Under the pieces are notes generated by a model. It saw only the letters and a program-made list of their open reading frames with translations, did no database searches and had not been told where the DNA came from. Positions 27,045 to 37,632 of a stretch of 56,549 nucleotides of DNA are shown piece by piece. The translations under genes and the position numbers were made by a program. Origin of the DNA: Phycisphaerae bacterium (lineage in GTDB: Bacteria > Planctomycetota > Phycisphaerae > SM23-33). The DNA lies in NCBI GenBank assembly GCA_016782885.1, contig JADHXQ010000017.1, positions 1 to 56,549 of the forward strand, read 5' to 3'. Within the stretch, counting starts at the first letter, position 1, and each line of letters opens with the position of its first letter.

Positions 27045-29432
27045 ATGTTTAACCGCAAAATAACGATCGTGCTTCTGATAGCGGCGACCCTGGCGGCGAC
27101 GACAACATTCGCCGCCGACGCCAAACCCTCGGGCGATAAACAGATCGCCGTCCTGAAGTCCGCCGACGCCACCCTGAAGGCAAAGAACGACGCCTGCCGC
27201 GAGCTGGCGACCATCGGAGACCCCAAGGCGATACCCGTGCTGGCGAGCCTGCTGGGCGACGAGAAGCTGTCCCACATGGCGCGCTATGCCCTGGAACCGC
27301 TCGACAACGCGTCGGTGGACGCCGCCCTGCGCGACGCGATGGGCAAGCTGAAGGGCAACATGCGGATCGGTGTGATCAACTCCATCGGTACGCGGCGCGA
27401 CGAAAAAGCCGTCTCCGGTCTAACGAAACTGCTGACAGACACCGACAAGGGCGCCGCATCGGCGGCGATCGGGGCGCTGGGTAAAATCGCCACTCCAGAG
27501 GCGATAACCGCACTGGCCGGTTGCAGGAAGGCTCCGCCCGCCGAACTGCAGTGGGCGATTGCAGATGCCTCCCTCGATGCCGCCGAACGCCTGCTCAAGG
27601 ACGGCAAATCCGCCGGCGCGGTAGCCATCTACAACGAACTCCACGCGAGCACCTGGCCGCGACAGGTCCGCCTGGGCGCCTTCAGCGGTCTGCTGACCGC
27701 CGAAAGCGACAAGGCGCCCGATAGAATCGCCGCCGCACTGACCGGTAAAGACAAAATCACGCGGGCGGTAGCCATCGCGAGAATCGCCACGCTGAAAGGC
27801 GACGGTGTCTCAGCGCGTTTTGCAGCCGAGCTGCCCAAGCTGGCGGTCGGCGCGCAGGCGATGCTGATCAACGCTCTGGCCGCTCGAAACGATCCCGCCG
27901 CCCGCCCGGCGATCGTCAAAGCCGCCGGGCACAGCGACCCCGCGGTCCGCACCGCCGCGATAAAAGCACTCGGTTCGCTGGGAGACGCCGCGTGCGCGGA
28001 ACTGCTTTGCAAGACAATGGTTGACGGTAAGACCGATCCGGAAAAACAGGCCGCCCAGTCAAGCCTCAGAGCACTGGGCGCCAAAGGCGTCGACGCCGTG
28101 CTGATCAAACGCCTTTCCGCCGCAAAGGGCAATCTCCAGATCGATCTTATCAACATACTCGTCGATCGCAAAGCCGCATCCGCCGCGGACGTGCTGCTGA
28201 CCCACGCGTCCGCAAAGGACCCGAAGCTCAGTTCGGCCGCCTTCAAGGGCCTGGGGAAAATCGCATCGCCAAAAGATCTGCCCGCGATTCTAAAACTGCT
28301 GGTAAAAACCGAGAACAGCGCCGCCCGGCGGGACGCGGAGTTGGCGGCAGTATCGGTATCGAGAAAGATCGCCACGCCCGCGGCCCGAGCCGACGACGTG
28401 CTCAGCGCCCTCAAAACCGCCGACGCGACCCCCGCCAAGTGCTCGCTGATTGCGGTGCTCGGCGGTATCGGAAATGAAAAAGCCTTCGGCGCCGTCAAGT
28501 CGGCGATGAACGCGAAGGCCACGGAGATCAACGACGCAGCCGTTCGCGCGCTTACCGTATGGCCCAATCCGGCGGCTGGCGACGCCCTGCTGGACATCTT
28601 CGCTGCAACCAAGAACAAGACGCACCGCACGCTGGCGCTGCGAGGGCTCGTCAGAATTCTGTCGATTGACGGGCAGGATGTCGAAAAAACGCTGGCGGCC
28701 TACAAGAAGTTGCTCGGCAGCATCAGTCAACCGGGCGAAATCAAACTCGTGCTGTCGGGAGTGGGCTCCCTGGCCGACCGGGGCGCTTTGGATATCATCG
28801 AGCCTTATACAAAGAACAAAGCTGTCCAAAGAGAAGCTCAGGCCGCCCGCAAGAAAGTTCTCAAGGCGATAAAGACCTCATCCGGCGCCTTCACGCCGCT
28901 GTTCGACGGTAAGACGCTTAAAGGGTGGAAGGGCAGAAAATCGCTCTGGAAGGTCGAGGACGGCGCCATTTGCGGACAGACCTCCGCCGATTTCAAACTC
29001 AAGCACAACGACTTCCTCTACACCGAAAAGGAGTACGGCGACTTTGAACTGACGCTCAGTTACAAGCTGGTGAACCACAACTCCGGCGTGCAGATTCGCA
29101 GCCAGGTGCATGATGATTTTCGCGTAACCGGATACCAGGCCGACATCGCCATGAAGCGATACACCGGTATCCTGTACGACGAGGGCAGGCGCGGGATCAT
29201 CGCCGACGTGAAGCCCGCGGTGGTCTCCAAGTTCATCAAGCAAAATGACTGGAACGACTATCGCATCGTCTGCAAGGGCACGAATATCACGTTATGGATC
29301 AACGGTCAGCAAACCATAACCTACACCGAGAAGAAAGCCTCAATCCCCAACAAGGGCGTAATCGCCTTCCAACTCCACGGCGGTCCGCCGATGAAGGTGT
29401 ACTTCAAGAACATCAAGATCAAGGAACTATGA
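27045..29432 (+). CDS. Exported HEAT-repeat protein fused to a C-terminal DUF1080 domain
   Basis: The protein has 795 residues. The signal peptide and HEAT region (to about residue 608) closely copy the preceding gene. The C-terminal 185 residues are instead a DUF1080 domain: FTPLFDGKTLKGWKG, NHNSGVQIRSQV, NDWNDYRIVCKG, NITLWINGQQT, KVYFKNIKIKEL. The HEAT array may hold the DUF1080 catalytic or binding module on a larger complex. The stop overlaps the start of the GH105-like gene by ATGA, which indicates translational coupling. Confidence 0.92.
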   Translation: MFNRKITIVLLIAATLAATTTFAADAKPSGDKQIAVLKSADATLKAKNDACRELATIGDPKAIPVLASLLGDEKLSHMARYALEPLDNASVDAALRDAMGKLKGNMRIGVINSIGTRRDEKAVSGLTKLLTDTDKGAASAAIGALGKIATPEAITALAGCRKAPPAELQWAIADASLDAAERLLKDGKSAGAVAIYNELHASTWPRQVRLGAFSGLLTAESDKAPDRIAAALTGKDKITRAVAIARIATLKGDGVSARFAAELPKLAVGAQAMLINALAARNDPAARPAIVKAAGHSDPAVRTAAIKALGSLGDAACAELLCKTMVDGKTDPEKQAAQSSLRALGAKGVDAVLIKRLSAAKGNLQIDLINILVDRKAASAADVLLTHASAKDPKLSSAAFKGLGKIASPKDLPAILKLLVKTENSAARRDAELAAVSVSRKIATPAARADDVLSALKTADATPAKCSLIAVLGGIGNEKAFGAVKSAMNAKATEINDAAVRALTVWPNPAAGDALLDIFAATKNKTHRTLALRGLVRILSIDGQDVEKTLAAYKKLLGSISQPGEIKLVLSGVGSLADRGALDIIEPYTKNKAVQREAQAARKKVLKAIKTSSGAFTPLFDGKTLKGWKGRKSLWKVEDGAICGQTSADFKLKHNDFLYTEKEYGDFELTLSYKLVNHNSGVQIRSQVHDDFRVTGYQADIAMKRYTGILYDEGRRGIIADVKPAVVSKFIKQNDWNDYRIVCKGTNITLWINGQQTITYTEKKASIPNKGVIAFQLHGGPPMKVYFKNIKIKEL

Positions 29433-32400
29433 AAATAATACCACGGTTTGCGGTTGCCCTGCTGATTTTCGCCGCGGGCGGGTCGGACCTCTGCCGCGCG
29501 GACTACAATCAGGTTATCGCCTCGGTACGATTCGAGAAGGCCTCCTTCCGGTACGCCGACACGCCGTACCTCTGGCTGGGACACGGAGACATCGGGCTCA
29601 CGATCGATATCAAGCCCGACGCGACTCACGTGCTCGAACTGCTATGGGGCTGCAAAAACGACACGCGCAGCGGAATCGCGGTCGTCAACGGACGCGAGGT
29701 GAATCTCAGCCGCGGTGGCTACGACGGTTTCAAGTGGTTGACCGTGCCCGCGGGCAAGAGCGCCAAGACCCTCGGTCGATATGAAATCACGCTCAGGCAG
29801 GGCTCCGGGAAGCCCGGTTTCATAGCGGCAGTCCGACTGAAAACAACGAACAAGGCGCCCAAAACACCCGCCTGTAAGATTACCGTCAAGGCGCCGAGCG
29901 TCCAAGCCAGACCAAAACCGCAGCGACGGACGCGAGGCGAAGCATTCCCCGAAATGCGAGCATTCTGGGACCGACCCGCCCCACCACCGCTGAAACCGAT
30001 GAGCAACCTCGGGCAGGAAAACGCATTCGACCAGGCCGAACTGCACGGACGGCAGGCAAACGAGGCGTTCTTCCGCTGCCAGCGGTTTGTTGAGGGCTGG
30101 CTCAAGCATGCCGATCCCAAGACCGGGCTGATCCCGCGGAATCTCAACCGAAACCGGGACATCTGGAACGCCAAGGACTCAGCGGCTGACAACTATCCGT
30201 TCATGGTCCTGACGGCGGCGATGACCAACCGCAAAATGTTCGACGGGCGGATGCTGGACATGCTCGCCGCGGAGACCAAACTGACCAGCCGTCTCGGCCC
30301 GCTGCCCGACACGTGGTCGTTTTCGAAGCAGGGTTTCGCGGCGGCAGAGCCGAATCTTCAATCGATCATTTTCGGCGGTTCGGAATACGTCAAGGACGGT
30401 CTGCTGGCGGTGACCGAATGGTTAGGCCCGAGCCCGTGGTCGAAGCGGATGCTTGGCATCGTCGACGAGATCTGGGCCCGCGCACCGGTCAAGACACCCC
30501 GGGGAGCGATCCCCTCGACCGACCCCGAGGTCAACGGCGAGATGCTGCAGGCGCTTTCGCGGGTCTACTGGATGACCGGCGAGAAGAAGTATCTCGAATA
30601 CGCCATCCGCCTGGGCGATTACTACCTTCTGGACGGGCACGATCCGTTGCGAGGCTCGTCGGCCGTCCGCCTGATCGCGCACGGCGGGGAGGTCTTCTCC
30701 GGGCTGGCGGAACTGTACGCCACCGTCAGCATCGCCGCGCCGCAAAAGCGGACCGCTTACCGCAAACCGATCCACGCCATGTTCGACCGGCTTCTGGAGA
30801 TCGGGCGTAACGAGCACGGGATGATCTACGCGTCGGTGGACCCCAAGACGGGAAAGCACCGGGGAATCTGCGACACGTGGGGATACACGTACAACGGCAT
30901 CTACACGGTCTACATGATCGACAAGACGCCTGAATACCGCGCGGCCGTGAGAAAACCTCTGGGCAATCTCAAGCAGCACTACTCCGACCACAGTTGGGGC
31001 AGCGCCGACGAGTATGCCGACACCGTCGAGGGCGGGATCAATCTGCTGAACCGCGAACCGATCGCCTCAGCCGGCGACTGGATCGACACCACCATCGCCA
31101 AAATGTGGGCAAAGCAAAAGCCCGACGGCGTCATCGAGGGCTGGCACGGGGACGGTAACAACGCCCGGACATCGCTGATGTACGCCCTGTGGAAGACCCG
31201 CGGGCTGACCGTTCGCCCGTGGCGGAAAGACCTCCGCTTCGGAGCGGTCCAGGCCGAAAGCACACTCTACATAACCATGCGGGCCGAGAAGGAATGGACC
31301 GGGCGGCTGCTGTTCGACAAACAGCGTCACAAGGTCAACCTTCACCTGCCGATGGACTATCCGCGCCTGAACCAGTTCCCCGAATGGTTCACCACGCGGT
31401 CCAACCAGTGCTACACCGTCCACAATCCCGCCGCGGGCGGCGAGTCGGTTCTGACCGGTAAGCAACTGCAGGCGGGCATCGAACTCTCGCTAAAACCGGG
31501 CACGGAACTGCGCCTGATCGTCACGCCCCAGGGCACAGCTATCGTCAAACCGCCCCTGCCCAAACCCGCCGACCCGAAGGCGATGGTCAAGACCGTAGCC
31601 GACGCGGTCCTGCGGGACTTTCCCAAACCGCCTGCGTTCAACTGGGGCGAGGGCGTGATGCTGAGCGGAATGATGCAGGCCTATCACCTGACGAAGGACC
31701 CGCGATACCTGAAATTCGTCCGCGACTTCGCCGATTACTGGCACGAGAAGGGCATCGCCTCGACGCTCAGCAGGCGCGGATATTGCGGCCATTGGGGTCC
31801 CGGCCACGCGATCCTCATGCTCTATGAAGTCACGAAGGACAAGCGTCACCTCGCCCTTGCCGACCAGATCAACGCGTTCATGCTCAACCAGGCCGAGCGG
31901 ACGAAAGACGGCGGGCTGAGCCATTTCAACGGTAAGCCGCAGCTCTGGGTGGACACACTCGACATGTGCTGCCCGGTCTTTTCGCACGCCGCTCGAATTA
32001 AAAACAAACCAAAGTTGCAGGCCGAGGCGGTGCGCCAGTTGGAGATATTCGCCAAGCACCTGCAGGATCCCAAAACCGGACTGTTCTATCACATGTGGGA
32101 CGAGAAGAGCGGCAAGCGGACGCCTTCGTACTGGGCTCGCGGCAACGGGTGGGTCGTCATGTCCTACACCGAAGTGCTCAAAAATGAAAAACCCGATTCG
32201 CCGGTTCGCAAGAGGCTCACCGCGGCATTCGTAAAGCAACTGGCCAGCATAGTCCGCCTGCAGGACAGGCGTACGGGCCTGTGGCGAACCGTGCTCGACC
32301 AGGACGACACGTACCTCGAAACGTCCGCGTCGGCGATGTTCCTCTTCGCCCTGACCGAGTGCCGGAACCGAAAGCTCATCGACGTGCCATACGTCGAGAC

Positions 32401-32599
32401 GATGCTCCGCACCTGGGCGGGTCTGTCCAAACAGATAGACGCTCAAGGCCGCGTAATTGGCGTGTCGGCCGGCACAGGCCCGAGCGGAAAATCCGGCTAC
32501 GTCGCCCGAAAAGCCGGAACCTACACATGGGGAACCGGCGCCTTCCTCCACGCCGCATGCTCATACGCCGAGAGCGGACTGCAAGCTACCAAGCCTTGA
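29429..32599 (+). CDS. Large exported glycoside hydrolase, GH105/GH88-like C-terminal domain
   Basis: The protein has 1056 residues: signal peptide (MKIIPRFAVALLIFAAGGSDLCRA), a beta-rich N-terminal region (about 25-150), a first helical domain (about 205-560; DNYPFMVLTAAMTNRK, EVNGEMLQALSRVYWMTGE), a beta linker, and a second helical barrel (about 725-1050). The second matches unsaturated rhamnogalacturonyl/glucuronyl hydrolases: LWVDTLDMCCPVFSHAARI with the likely catalytic aspartate, SYWARGNGWVVMSYTEVL, TYLETSASAMFLFAL. It should act on oligosaccharides made by lyases, but no lyase gene is in the window. The first barrel may be a second enzyme or a binding domain. Confidence 0.8.
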   Translation: MKIIPRFAVALLIFAAGGSDLCRADYNQVIASVRFEKASFRYADTPYLWLGHGDIGLTIDIKPDATHVLELLWGCKNDTRSGIAVVNGREVNLSRGGYDGFKWLTVPAGKSAKTLGRYEITLRQGSGKPGFIAAVRLKTTNKAPKTPACKITVKAPSVQARPKPQRRTRGEAFPEMRAFWDRPAPPPLKPMSNLGQENAFDQAELHGRQANEAFFRCQRFVEGWLKHADPKTGLIPRNLNRNRDIWNAKDSAADNYPFMVLTAAMTNRKMFDGRMLDMLAAETKLTSRLGPLPDTWSFSKQGFAAAEPNLQSIIFGGSEYVKDGLLAVTEWLGPSPWSKRMLGIVDEIWARAPVKTPRGAIPSTDPEVNGEMLQALSRVYWMTGEKKYLEYAIRLGDYYLLDGHDPLRGSSAVRLIAHGGEVFSGLAELYATVSIAAPQKRTAYRKPIHAMFDRLLEIGRNEHGMIYASVDPKTGKHRGICDTWGYTYNGIYTVYMIDKTPEYRAAVRKPLGNLKQHYSDHSWGSADEYADTVEGGINLLNREPIASAGDWIDTTIAKMWAKQKPDGVIEGWHGDGNNARTSLMYALWKTRGLTVRPWRKDLRFGAVQAESTLYITMRAEKEWTGRLLFDKQRHKVNLHLPMDYPRLNQFPEWFTTRSNQCYTVHNPAAGGESVLTGKQLQAGIELSLKPGTELRLIVTPQGTAIVKPPLPKPADPKAMVKTVADAVLRDFPKPPAFNWGEGVMLSGMMQAYHLTKDPRYLKFVRDFADYWHEKGIASTLSRRGYCGHWGPGHAILMLYEVTKDKRHLALADQINAFMLNQAERTKDGGLSHFNGKPQLWVDTLDMCCPVFSHAARIKNKPKLQAEAVRQLEIFAKHLQDPKTGLFYHMWDEKSGKRTPSYWARGNGWVVMSYTEVLKNEKPDSPVRKRLTAAFVKQLASIVRLQDRRTGLWRTVLDQDDTYLETSASAMFLFALTECRNRKLIDVPYVETMLRTWAGLSKQIDAQGRVIGVSAGTGPSGKSGYVARKAGTYTWGTGAFLHAACSYAESGLQATKP

Positions 32600-32802
32600 C
32601 CCTCACCTTCACCCGCATTTGGGCGGGGTGCCATTGGAGGCCCGGAGGACCGGTGCGATGGATAGAGGCAGGAAGGACCGGTTGATTTCCGGGCTCTGTG
32701 TTTAAGAGACCGTATACCGAGCCCTTCCGTACCCGGATACCATCTCAGCGGACCGTCGCCCCTCCAGGCAACAGCAAACGCCCCCCATCCCCGCCGGGCG
32801 AA

Positions 32803-34333
32803 TCAGAATACCCGCCCGAAGTTGCGCTCCTGGCCGATGGCCTTTCCGCCGGGCATGTCCATTCGCGACAGCGATGAGAGGCCCGCCTTGGCCTCCTTGA
32901 GGATATCGAGAAGTTTGATGTATCGGGGGTCGCCGCGGTTGGGGAAGCAGGCCTTTTTCTCGTCCGCCCTGCCTCCGGCCGACCGCGACAGGAGGTCCAG
33001 GAGAATCGGGCTCGACTCTGGATTGGTGAGGTTGATCGCACCGCGCTGGGCGCGGGTTTCTTACGGGGCGCCAGCGGGACGGGACTGAAGCAGGCCGACT
33101 TCGCGGCCCTGGCAACCTTCGAGGTTTTCGTTTCGTAGAGCAGCGCGGTTTGGCCCGTGGCGTGATCCAGCACCCACAGGGCGTGCCCCCGCCTTCCGCG
33201 TCCGGCGTAGGATACCAGCGAGTATTCACTTGAGAACGGGAACGGGTCGGTGAACGCCGAACCGTACCCGGCGTCCGCGCCGGGTGCGCCCACGCCCGAC
33301 TTCGTCCAGTCCTTTCCCGAGGCAATGTCCTTCGTGACGGGCGTCACATGGGTGATCTTCCACATGCTCTGAGGGGTTTCGAGGCCCTTCCTCCGATCGA
33401 CGATTGCAAGGTCGCCGAGCGGTTGCCGGTGGTGACCGGTCCAGACCACGATGGCGGTTTTCGTACCCGGTATCTCGCGCCCGCCGTAGACGATGTTCGG
33501 CACGCGGAAGGTGTTCCCGTGGTAAAGTTTGAGCTGCCGCCCGTTAGGGTTTACCGTCCACAGACCGCCCCACCCGAAGATGTTCTTGTCCTGGTATTCC
33601 CATCGCGTGCAGAGGATCGAGCCGTCTTCCAAGACGGCGGGTGTGAGCGTGCAGAGGGTTGTCCAGTCGATGCGGCGCATGCCCGATCCGTCGCCCTCAA
33701 TCGCATACAGGGCGCAGGCAAGGTAGTTTTGGCAGAGCGAATACGATTCGACGCGCGAGGACGAGAAGATGATCCTGCCATCGGGATAATACACCGGACT
33801 GAAATCGTGATAGGGTCCGCGCGTAAGCTGGCGGAGCCCCGAACCGTCGGTCGCGATCTCCCAGACGTGGAACTGATCGTCCGGCGTCTGTTTGTACGAA
33901 AAAACCAGCCGCTTACCGTCATAGGATGGATTCATATTGAAGATGAACCCTTCGGTTGTCTCGAAGATAACCTTGGCGCCATCTTTCGGACAGGCCGGGT
34001 CGTAGACGCAGATCGCCGAACCCCTGCCCGTCCGCTGGGCGAACATTACCGATTGCATTCCCGCCATCCCGTAGTTCGTCCGGCGGATGAAAGCGACGCG
34101 CGGACATGCGGCGATCATCTTCGCCGCGATGCTTCGACGAGCAACCGCACATCTTTCGCCGGGCTCAAGGTCTCTGGCTTCCAACCGCCGACACCATCTC
34201 CCACCACTTGCTCGAACGAGGGATTCGCCAGGAGGTTGTCGTTCGGCTCGGACCCCTGCGCCCGAGCCGGCCGGCTCACAACGAGCGACAAAATAACGAG
34301 CAACACAGGGACAATACTGGACAGAACGTTCAT
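32803..34333 (-). pseudogene. Frameshifted exported PD40/HZS-alpha-like propeller protein
   Basis: An intact version would have about 510 residues: signal peptide (MNVLSSIVPVLLVILSLVVS), then NLLANPSFEQVVGDGVGGW, then a PD40 propeller with NPSYDGKRLVFSYKQ, ATDGSGLRQLTRG, PDGRIIFSSSR and VLEDGSILCTRWEYQDKN. This resembles the hydrazine synthase alpha-like proteins common in Planctomycetota. The frame changes twice: near 34125-34140, between LLVEAS and AAKMIAACPRVAF, and near 33037-33065, after PLAPRKKPAPS. The tail then continues in another frame (GAINLTNPESSPILLDLLS to QERNFGRVF). Either the gene is decaying or the assembly has two single-base errors. Confidence 0.75.
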
Positions 34334-34544
34334 GTCAGGGATGGTAGCATAACCGGGCCGATCGCCACAAGAGCCACTCCCGCTGCGAAACCTCCACGCC
34401 GCGAGGCTTCCAACCGCCCTGAGCCCGAGGACTTTTGATTTGGGATCTGGGATTGGACGGCGAATGGCGAGGCGCGCTGATTCTCATTGCAATTCTGATA
34501 TTATGCGGTTTAGACTGCTGCGCGTGAAACAAAGGGAGACGATG

Positions 34545-35876
34545 ATGAATCGGAGAGAGTTCTTGAAGAGCACTGCTGCCGCCAGCGCCGCGATCGGTTT
34601 ACCGACAGTTATTCCTTCGGCGGTTCTGGGCAAGGATGGCGCCGCGCCGCCAAGCGACCGCGCGGCGATTGGACTGATCGCCTGCGGAAATCGCGCGAGG
34701 TTCGCCGGAAACTACAAGAACTACGCGAAGTCCGAGGTCGTTGCGGTTTGCGACCCTATCGACTGGCGGCGATTGAACTTCAAAAAAACGTTCGGAAACT
34801 GCGCCGATCACGTTGACTTCCGCGAGCTGCTCGCCCGCAAAGATGTTGACGCGGTTCACATCGCAACCGCGGACCACTGGCACGTTCCCATCGCGCTTCT
34901 CGCCGCCAAAGCCGGGAAGGACATGTACACCGAAAAACCGCTCGGTATCTCCATCGCCCACGATCTCGAGTCGCGGAAGATCGTCGACAAGTACAAACGC
35001 ATCTTCCAGTACGGAGCCCAGCAGCGGTCGCAAGTATACGCTCGCATGGGTATCGAACTCGTGCTGAACGGGCACATCGGCGAGGTAAAGGAAATTCTCG
35101 TCAAGTGTCCGAAGGGACATTCCGGCGGATCGGGCCAGCCGGCAATACCCGTTCCCAAGGGCGTCAACTACGACCTGTGGCTCGGACCGGCGCCCAAGGA
35201 ACCGTTCTGCGCCGATCGCGTGCTCTACCAGCCCAACAAGTGGTGGATCGAGAGAAACGGGATCTACCACATCCGCGACTACGCGATCGGTTTTATCGCC
35301 GGTTGGGGCGCGCATCCGATGGATATGCTGCAATGGTGGGCCGACAACTCCGGTATGAAAGAGACGATCCCCGTAAAATATGAAGGGACGGGAACCCTCC
35401 CGACCGAGGGCCTGTTCAATACGGTGACGCACTGGGATGTTAACTGCCAATACGCCAACGGTATCAAGATGCGGTTCATGGACAACAACACAGCCGCCAG
35501 GCTGAAGCTGCATAAAGGTTTTGGCGGGACCATTGCGGTCCTCTTCCTCGGTACGGAAGGCTGGGTGCGCGTCTCGCGCGGCGGATGGCAGACTTCATCG
35601 AAGCAGCTCGCGCAGAAGGCGAGGAATCCGGGCGAGAAACGCCTGATCGTCAGCACAAACCAGATCACGAACTTCGTCGATTGCGTGCTGGCCCGCAAGA
35701 CGCCGGCCGATGACCTCCATTCGGCCGTCCGATCCGACGTTGCGACGCACCTGTGCGACATCGCGATTCGCACCGGCCGACAGATCACCTGGGATTCAAA
35801 AGAAGAGACGATCAAATGCGATCCGGATGCGGTGCAAATGATGGCGCGGGAATTGCGGGACCCGTGGACACTGTAA
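34545..35876 (+). CDS. Tat-exported Gfo/Idh/MocA family oxidoreductase
   Basis: The protein has 443 residues with signal NRREFLKSTAAASAAIGLP. The Rossmann part starts AAIGLIACGNRARFAG, the EKP motif is MYTEKPLGI, and the substrate domain includes YDLWLGPAPKEPF and GWGAHPMDMLQWW, as in many planctomycetal members. It probably oxidises a sugar in the periplasm. GGGAG precedes two adjacent ATGs (34542, 34545); the second has better spacing. A sulfatase gene starts 9 bases after its stop, so the two are probably co-transcribed. It opens the second half of the carbohydrate region. Confidence 0.93.
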   Translation: MNRREFLKSTAAASAAIGLPTVIPSAVLGKDGAAPPSDRAAIGLIACGNRARFAGNYKNYAKSEVVAVCDPIDWRRLNFKKTFGNCADHVDFRELLARKDVDAVHIATADHWHVPIALLAAKAGKDMYTEKPLGISIAHDLESRKIVDKYKRIFQYGAQQRSQVYARMGIELVLNGHIGEVKEILVKCPKGHSGGSGQPAIPVPKGVNYDLWLGPAPKEPFCADRVLYQPNKWWIERNGIYHIRDYAIGFIAGWGAHPMDMLQWWADNSGMKETIPVKYEGTGTLPTEGLFNTVTHWDVNCQYANGIKMRFMDNNTAARLKLHKGFGGTIAVLFLGTEGWVRVSRGGWQTSSKQLAQKARNPGEKRLIVSTNQITNFVDCVLARKTPADDLHSAVRSDVATHLCDIAIRTGRQITWDSKEETIKCDPDAVQMMARELRDPWTL

Positions 35877-35885
35877 GAAAAGGTT

Positions 35886-37523
35886 ATGAGTACGACGAGT
35901 AATGAATGCAGGATGACAGGTCGGAGAAGATTCCTTAAGTCTGTCGGCCTCGGTGCGGTTGCGCTTGGGTGCGGTGCTCGGGGGCGGGCGGCAGATAGCG
36001 CGCCCGCCAAGCCGAATGTACTGTTCATCATCTGCGACGATCTCAATGACTGGGCTCTGCATCCGGCGAGGCACCCGAGGGCGAAAACGCCGAACATGGA
36101 TCGCCTTCGAGCCAGGAGCCTGAGTTTCACTAACGCCCATGTCGCCGTGCCGGTGTGCGGTCCCTCACGCAAATGTCTGCTGTCCGGATTGTATCCCCAG
36201 ACGATAGATGATTATGGTTTCGCGCCGTGGAAGTCGGTGAAAGCCCTGAAGGGATGCGTCCCGCTCCCGCTGCATTTTCGCAACAACGGGTACGGCGCCT
36301 ACGGTACGGGCAAGTTGCTGCACGAGGGCGCCGGCGGGGATTTCTATACCGCCTACGGAATCGGTCCGGACTACGGCCCCTGGCCGTGGCGGGGCAAGGG
36401 CAGACCGATGAACACGCCCCACCCGCTGCAGTTTGAAACGTGGAAGAAGCATCTCCCCGTCGGTATGCATCGCGACCTCAACTATGGACCGCTGTCCAAC
36501 GTTCCGGTCTGGAAAGCGGGGGCAGTTAAAGGGATGCCCGGAGCGAAGGGCTGGTACTGCGAAAACGGAAAACCGTTTCGGTACGTCGATGATAACGATC
36601 GCGACAAGACACCGGACGAGATATCGGCTGACTGGGCGGTTGACATACTGAAGAAGAGGCACGACCGCCCCTTCTACCTTGGCGTCGGGTTCATCCGCCC
36701 GCATACACCGCTCTACGCCCCCAAAAAGTACTTCGACATGTTCCCCATGAAAGACATCCGGCTTCCGCCCTACCGCAAGGATGATCTCAGCGATTGTGCT
36801 TCCGTTCTGCGTAACCGCTGGCAGTGGGGGTACAAGAAGTATAGCGCGCTGATAAAGGCCGGCGGAGAGAAGGCCTGGAAAGAGTGGGTGCGGGCATACC
36901 TGGCGTGCATGGCGTTTGTCGATGACCTGGCGGGCAAGGTGCTGGACGCATTGGACAAGAGCGAGTATCGCGACAACACCATCGTGGTCCTGACCGGCGA
37001 CAACGGATACCACGTGGGCGAAAAGGACTGCATCCAGAAGTGGCATTTGTGGGATGAATCCACACGCGTACCTCTGTTCGTCCATGTCCCGGGGGCCAAG
37101 GGAAATGGACGCTCCTGCGATCATCCCGTTTCATTGATCGACGTGTACCCCACCATGGCGGACCTGTGCGGTATCGGCGGGCAGCCCAACAAGAATCGCG
37201 GCAACGCGCCGCTTGACGGGCACTCGCTTCGACCATTCCTGGAGAACCCTGAGCGCAAGGACTGGGATGGGCCCGCCGCGGCACTGATGGCCGTCCGGGA
37301 CAACAGGGCAAGCCCGCATTTTTCAGTCCGTTCCCGGCGTTACCGCTATACGCTCTGCGGTAATGGTGCAGAGGAACTCTACGACCACGAGAAGGACCCG
37401 CACGAATGGACCAACCTGGCGGGCAATCAGGAATATGAGAAAACCCAGAAGCATCTGCGTGAGGAACTGATAACAATCCTCCGCAAAACCAAAATGCCGA
37501 AAAACTTCAAACCGGGAAATTAG
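35886..37523 (+). CDS. Tat-exported sulfatase, iduronate-2-sulfatase-like
   Basis: The protein has 545 residues with a Tat signal (GRRRFLKSVGLGAVALGCG). The arylsulfatase fold starts NVLFIICDDLND, with metal-binding Asp51-Asp52. The formylglycine site is CGPSRKCLLSG, with Cys91 as the residue to be oxidised. Further landmarks are VGFIRPHTPLYAPKKY, VVLTGDNGYHVGEKD and LYDHEKDPHEWTNLAG. It should remove sulfate esters from a glycan. Maturation needs a formylglycine-generating enzyme; none is obvious in the window apart from the SUMF1-like domain of a kinase, which is probably not catalytic. It lies 9 bases after a Gfo/Idh/MocA gene. Confidence 0.94.
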   Translation: MSTTSNECRMTGRRRFLKSVGLGAVALGCGARGRAADSAPAKPNVLFIICDDLNDWALHPARHPRAKTPNMDRLRARSLSFTNAHVAVPVCGPSRKCLLSGLYPQTIDDYGFAPWKSVKALKGCVPLPLHFRNNGYGAYGTGKLLHEGAGGDFYTAYGIGPDYGPWPWRGKGRPMNTPHPLQFETWKKHLPVGMHRDLNYGPLSNVPVWKAGAVKGMPGAKGWYCENGKPFRYVDDNDRDKTPDEISADWAVDILKKRHDRPFYLGVGFIRPHTPLYAPKKYFDMFPMKDIRLPPYRKDDLSDCASVLRNRWQWGYKKYSALIKAGGEKAWKEWVRAYLACMAFVDDLAGKVLDALDKSEYRDNTIVVLTGDNGYHVGEKDCIQKWHLWDESTRVPLFVHVPGAKGNGRSCDHPVSLIDVYPTMADLCGIGGQPNKNRGNAPLDGHSLRPFLENPERKDWDGPAAALMAVRDNRASPHFSVRSRRYRYTLCGNGAEELYDHEKDPHEWTNLAGNQEYEKTQKHLREELITILRKTKMPKNFKPGN

Positions 37524-37632
37524 CGCCGTCAGTTACCGGTGATTTGCTTGTTGGGGGCGCGTTTTTCAGATATACTTGCAATCCGGGCGTTTCGATTGCG
37601 TATCTGGTTGTGAAAGAAAGGGTAGTATCGAG

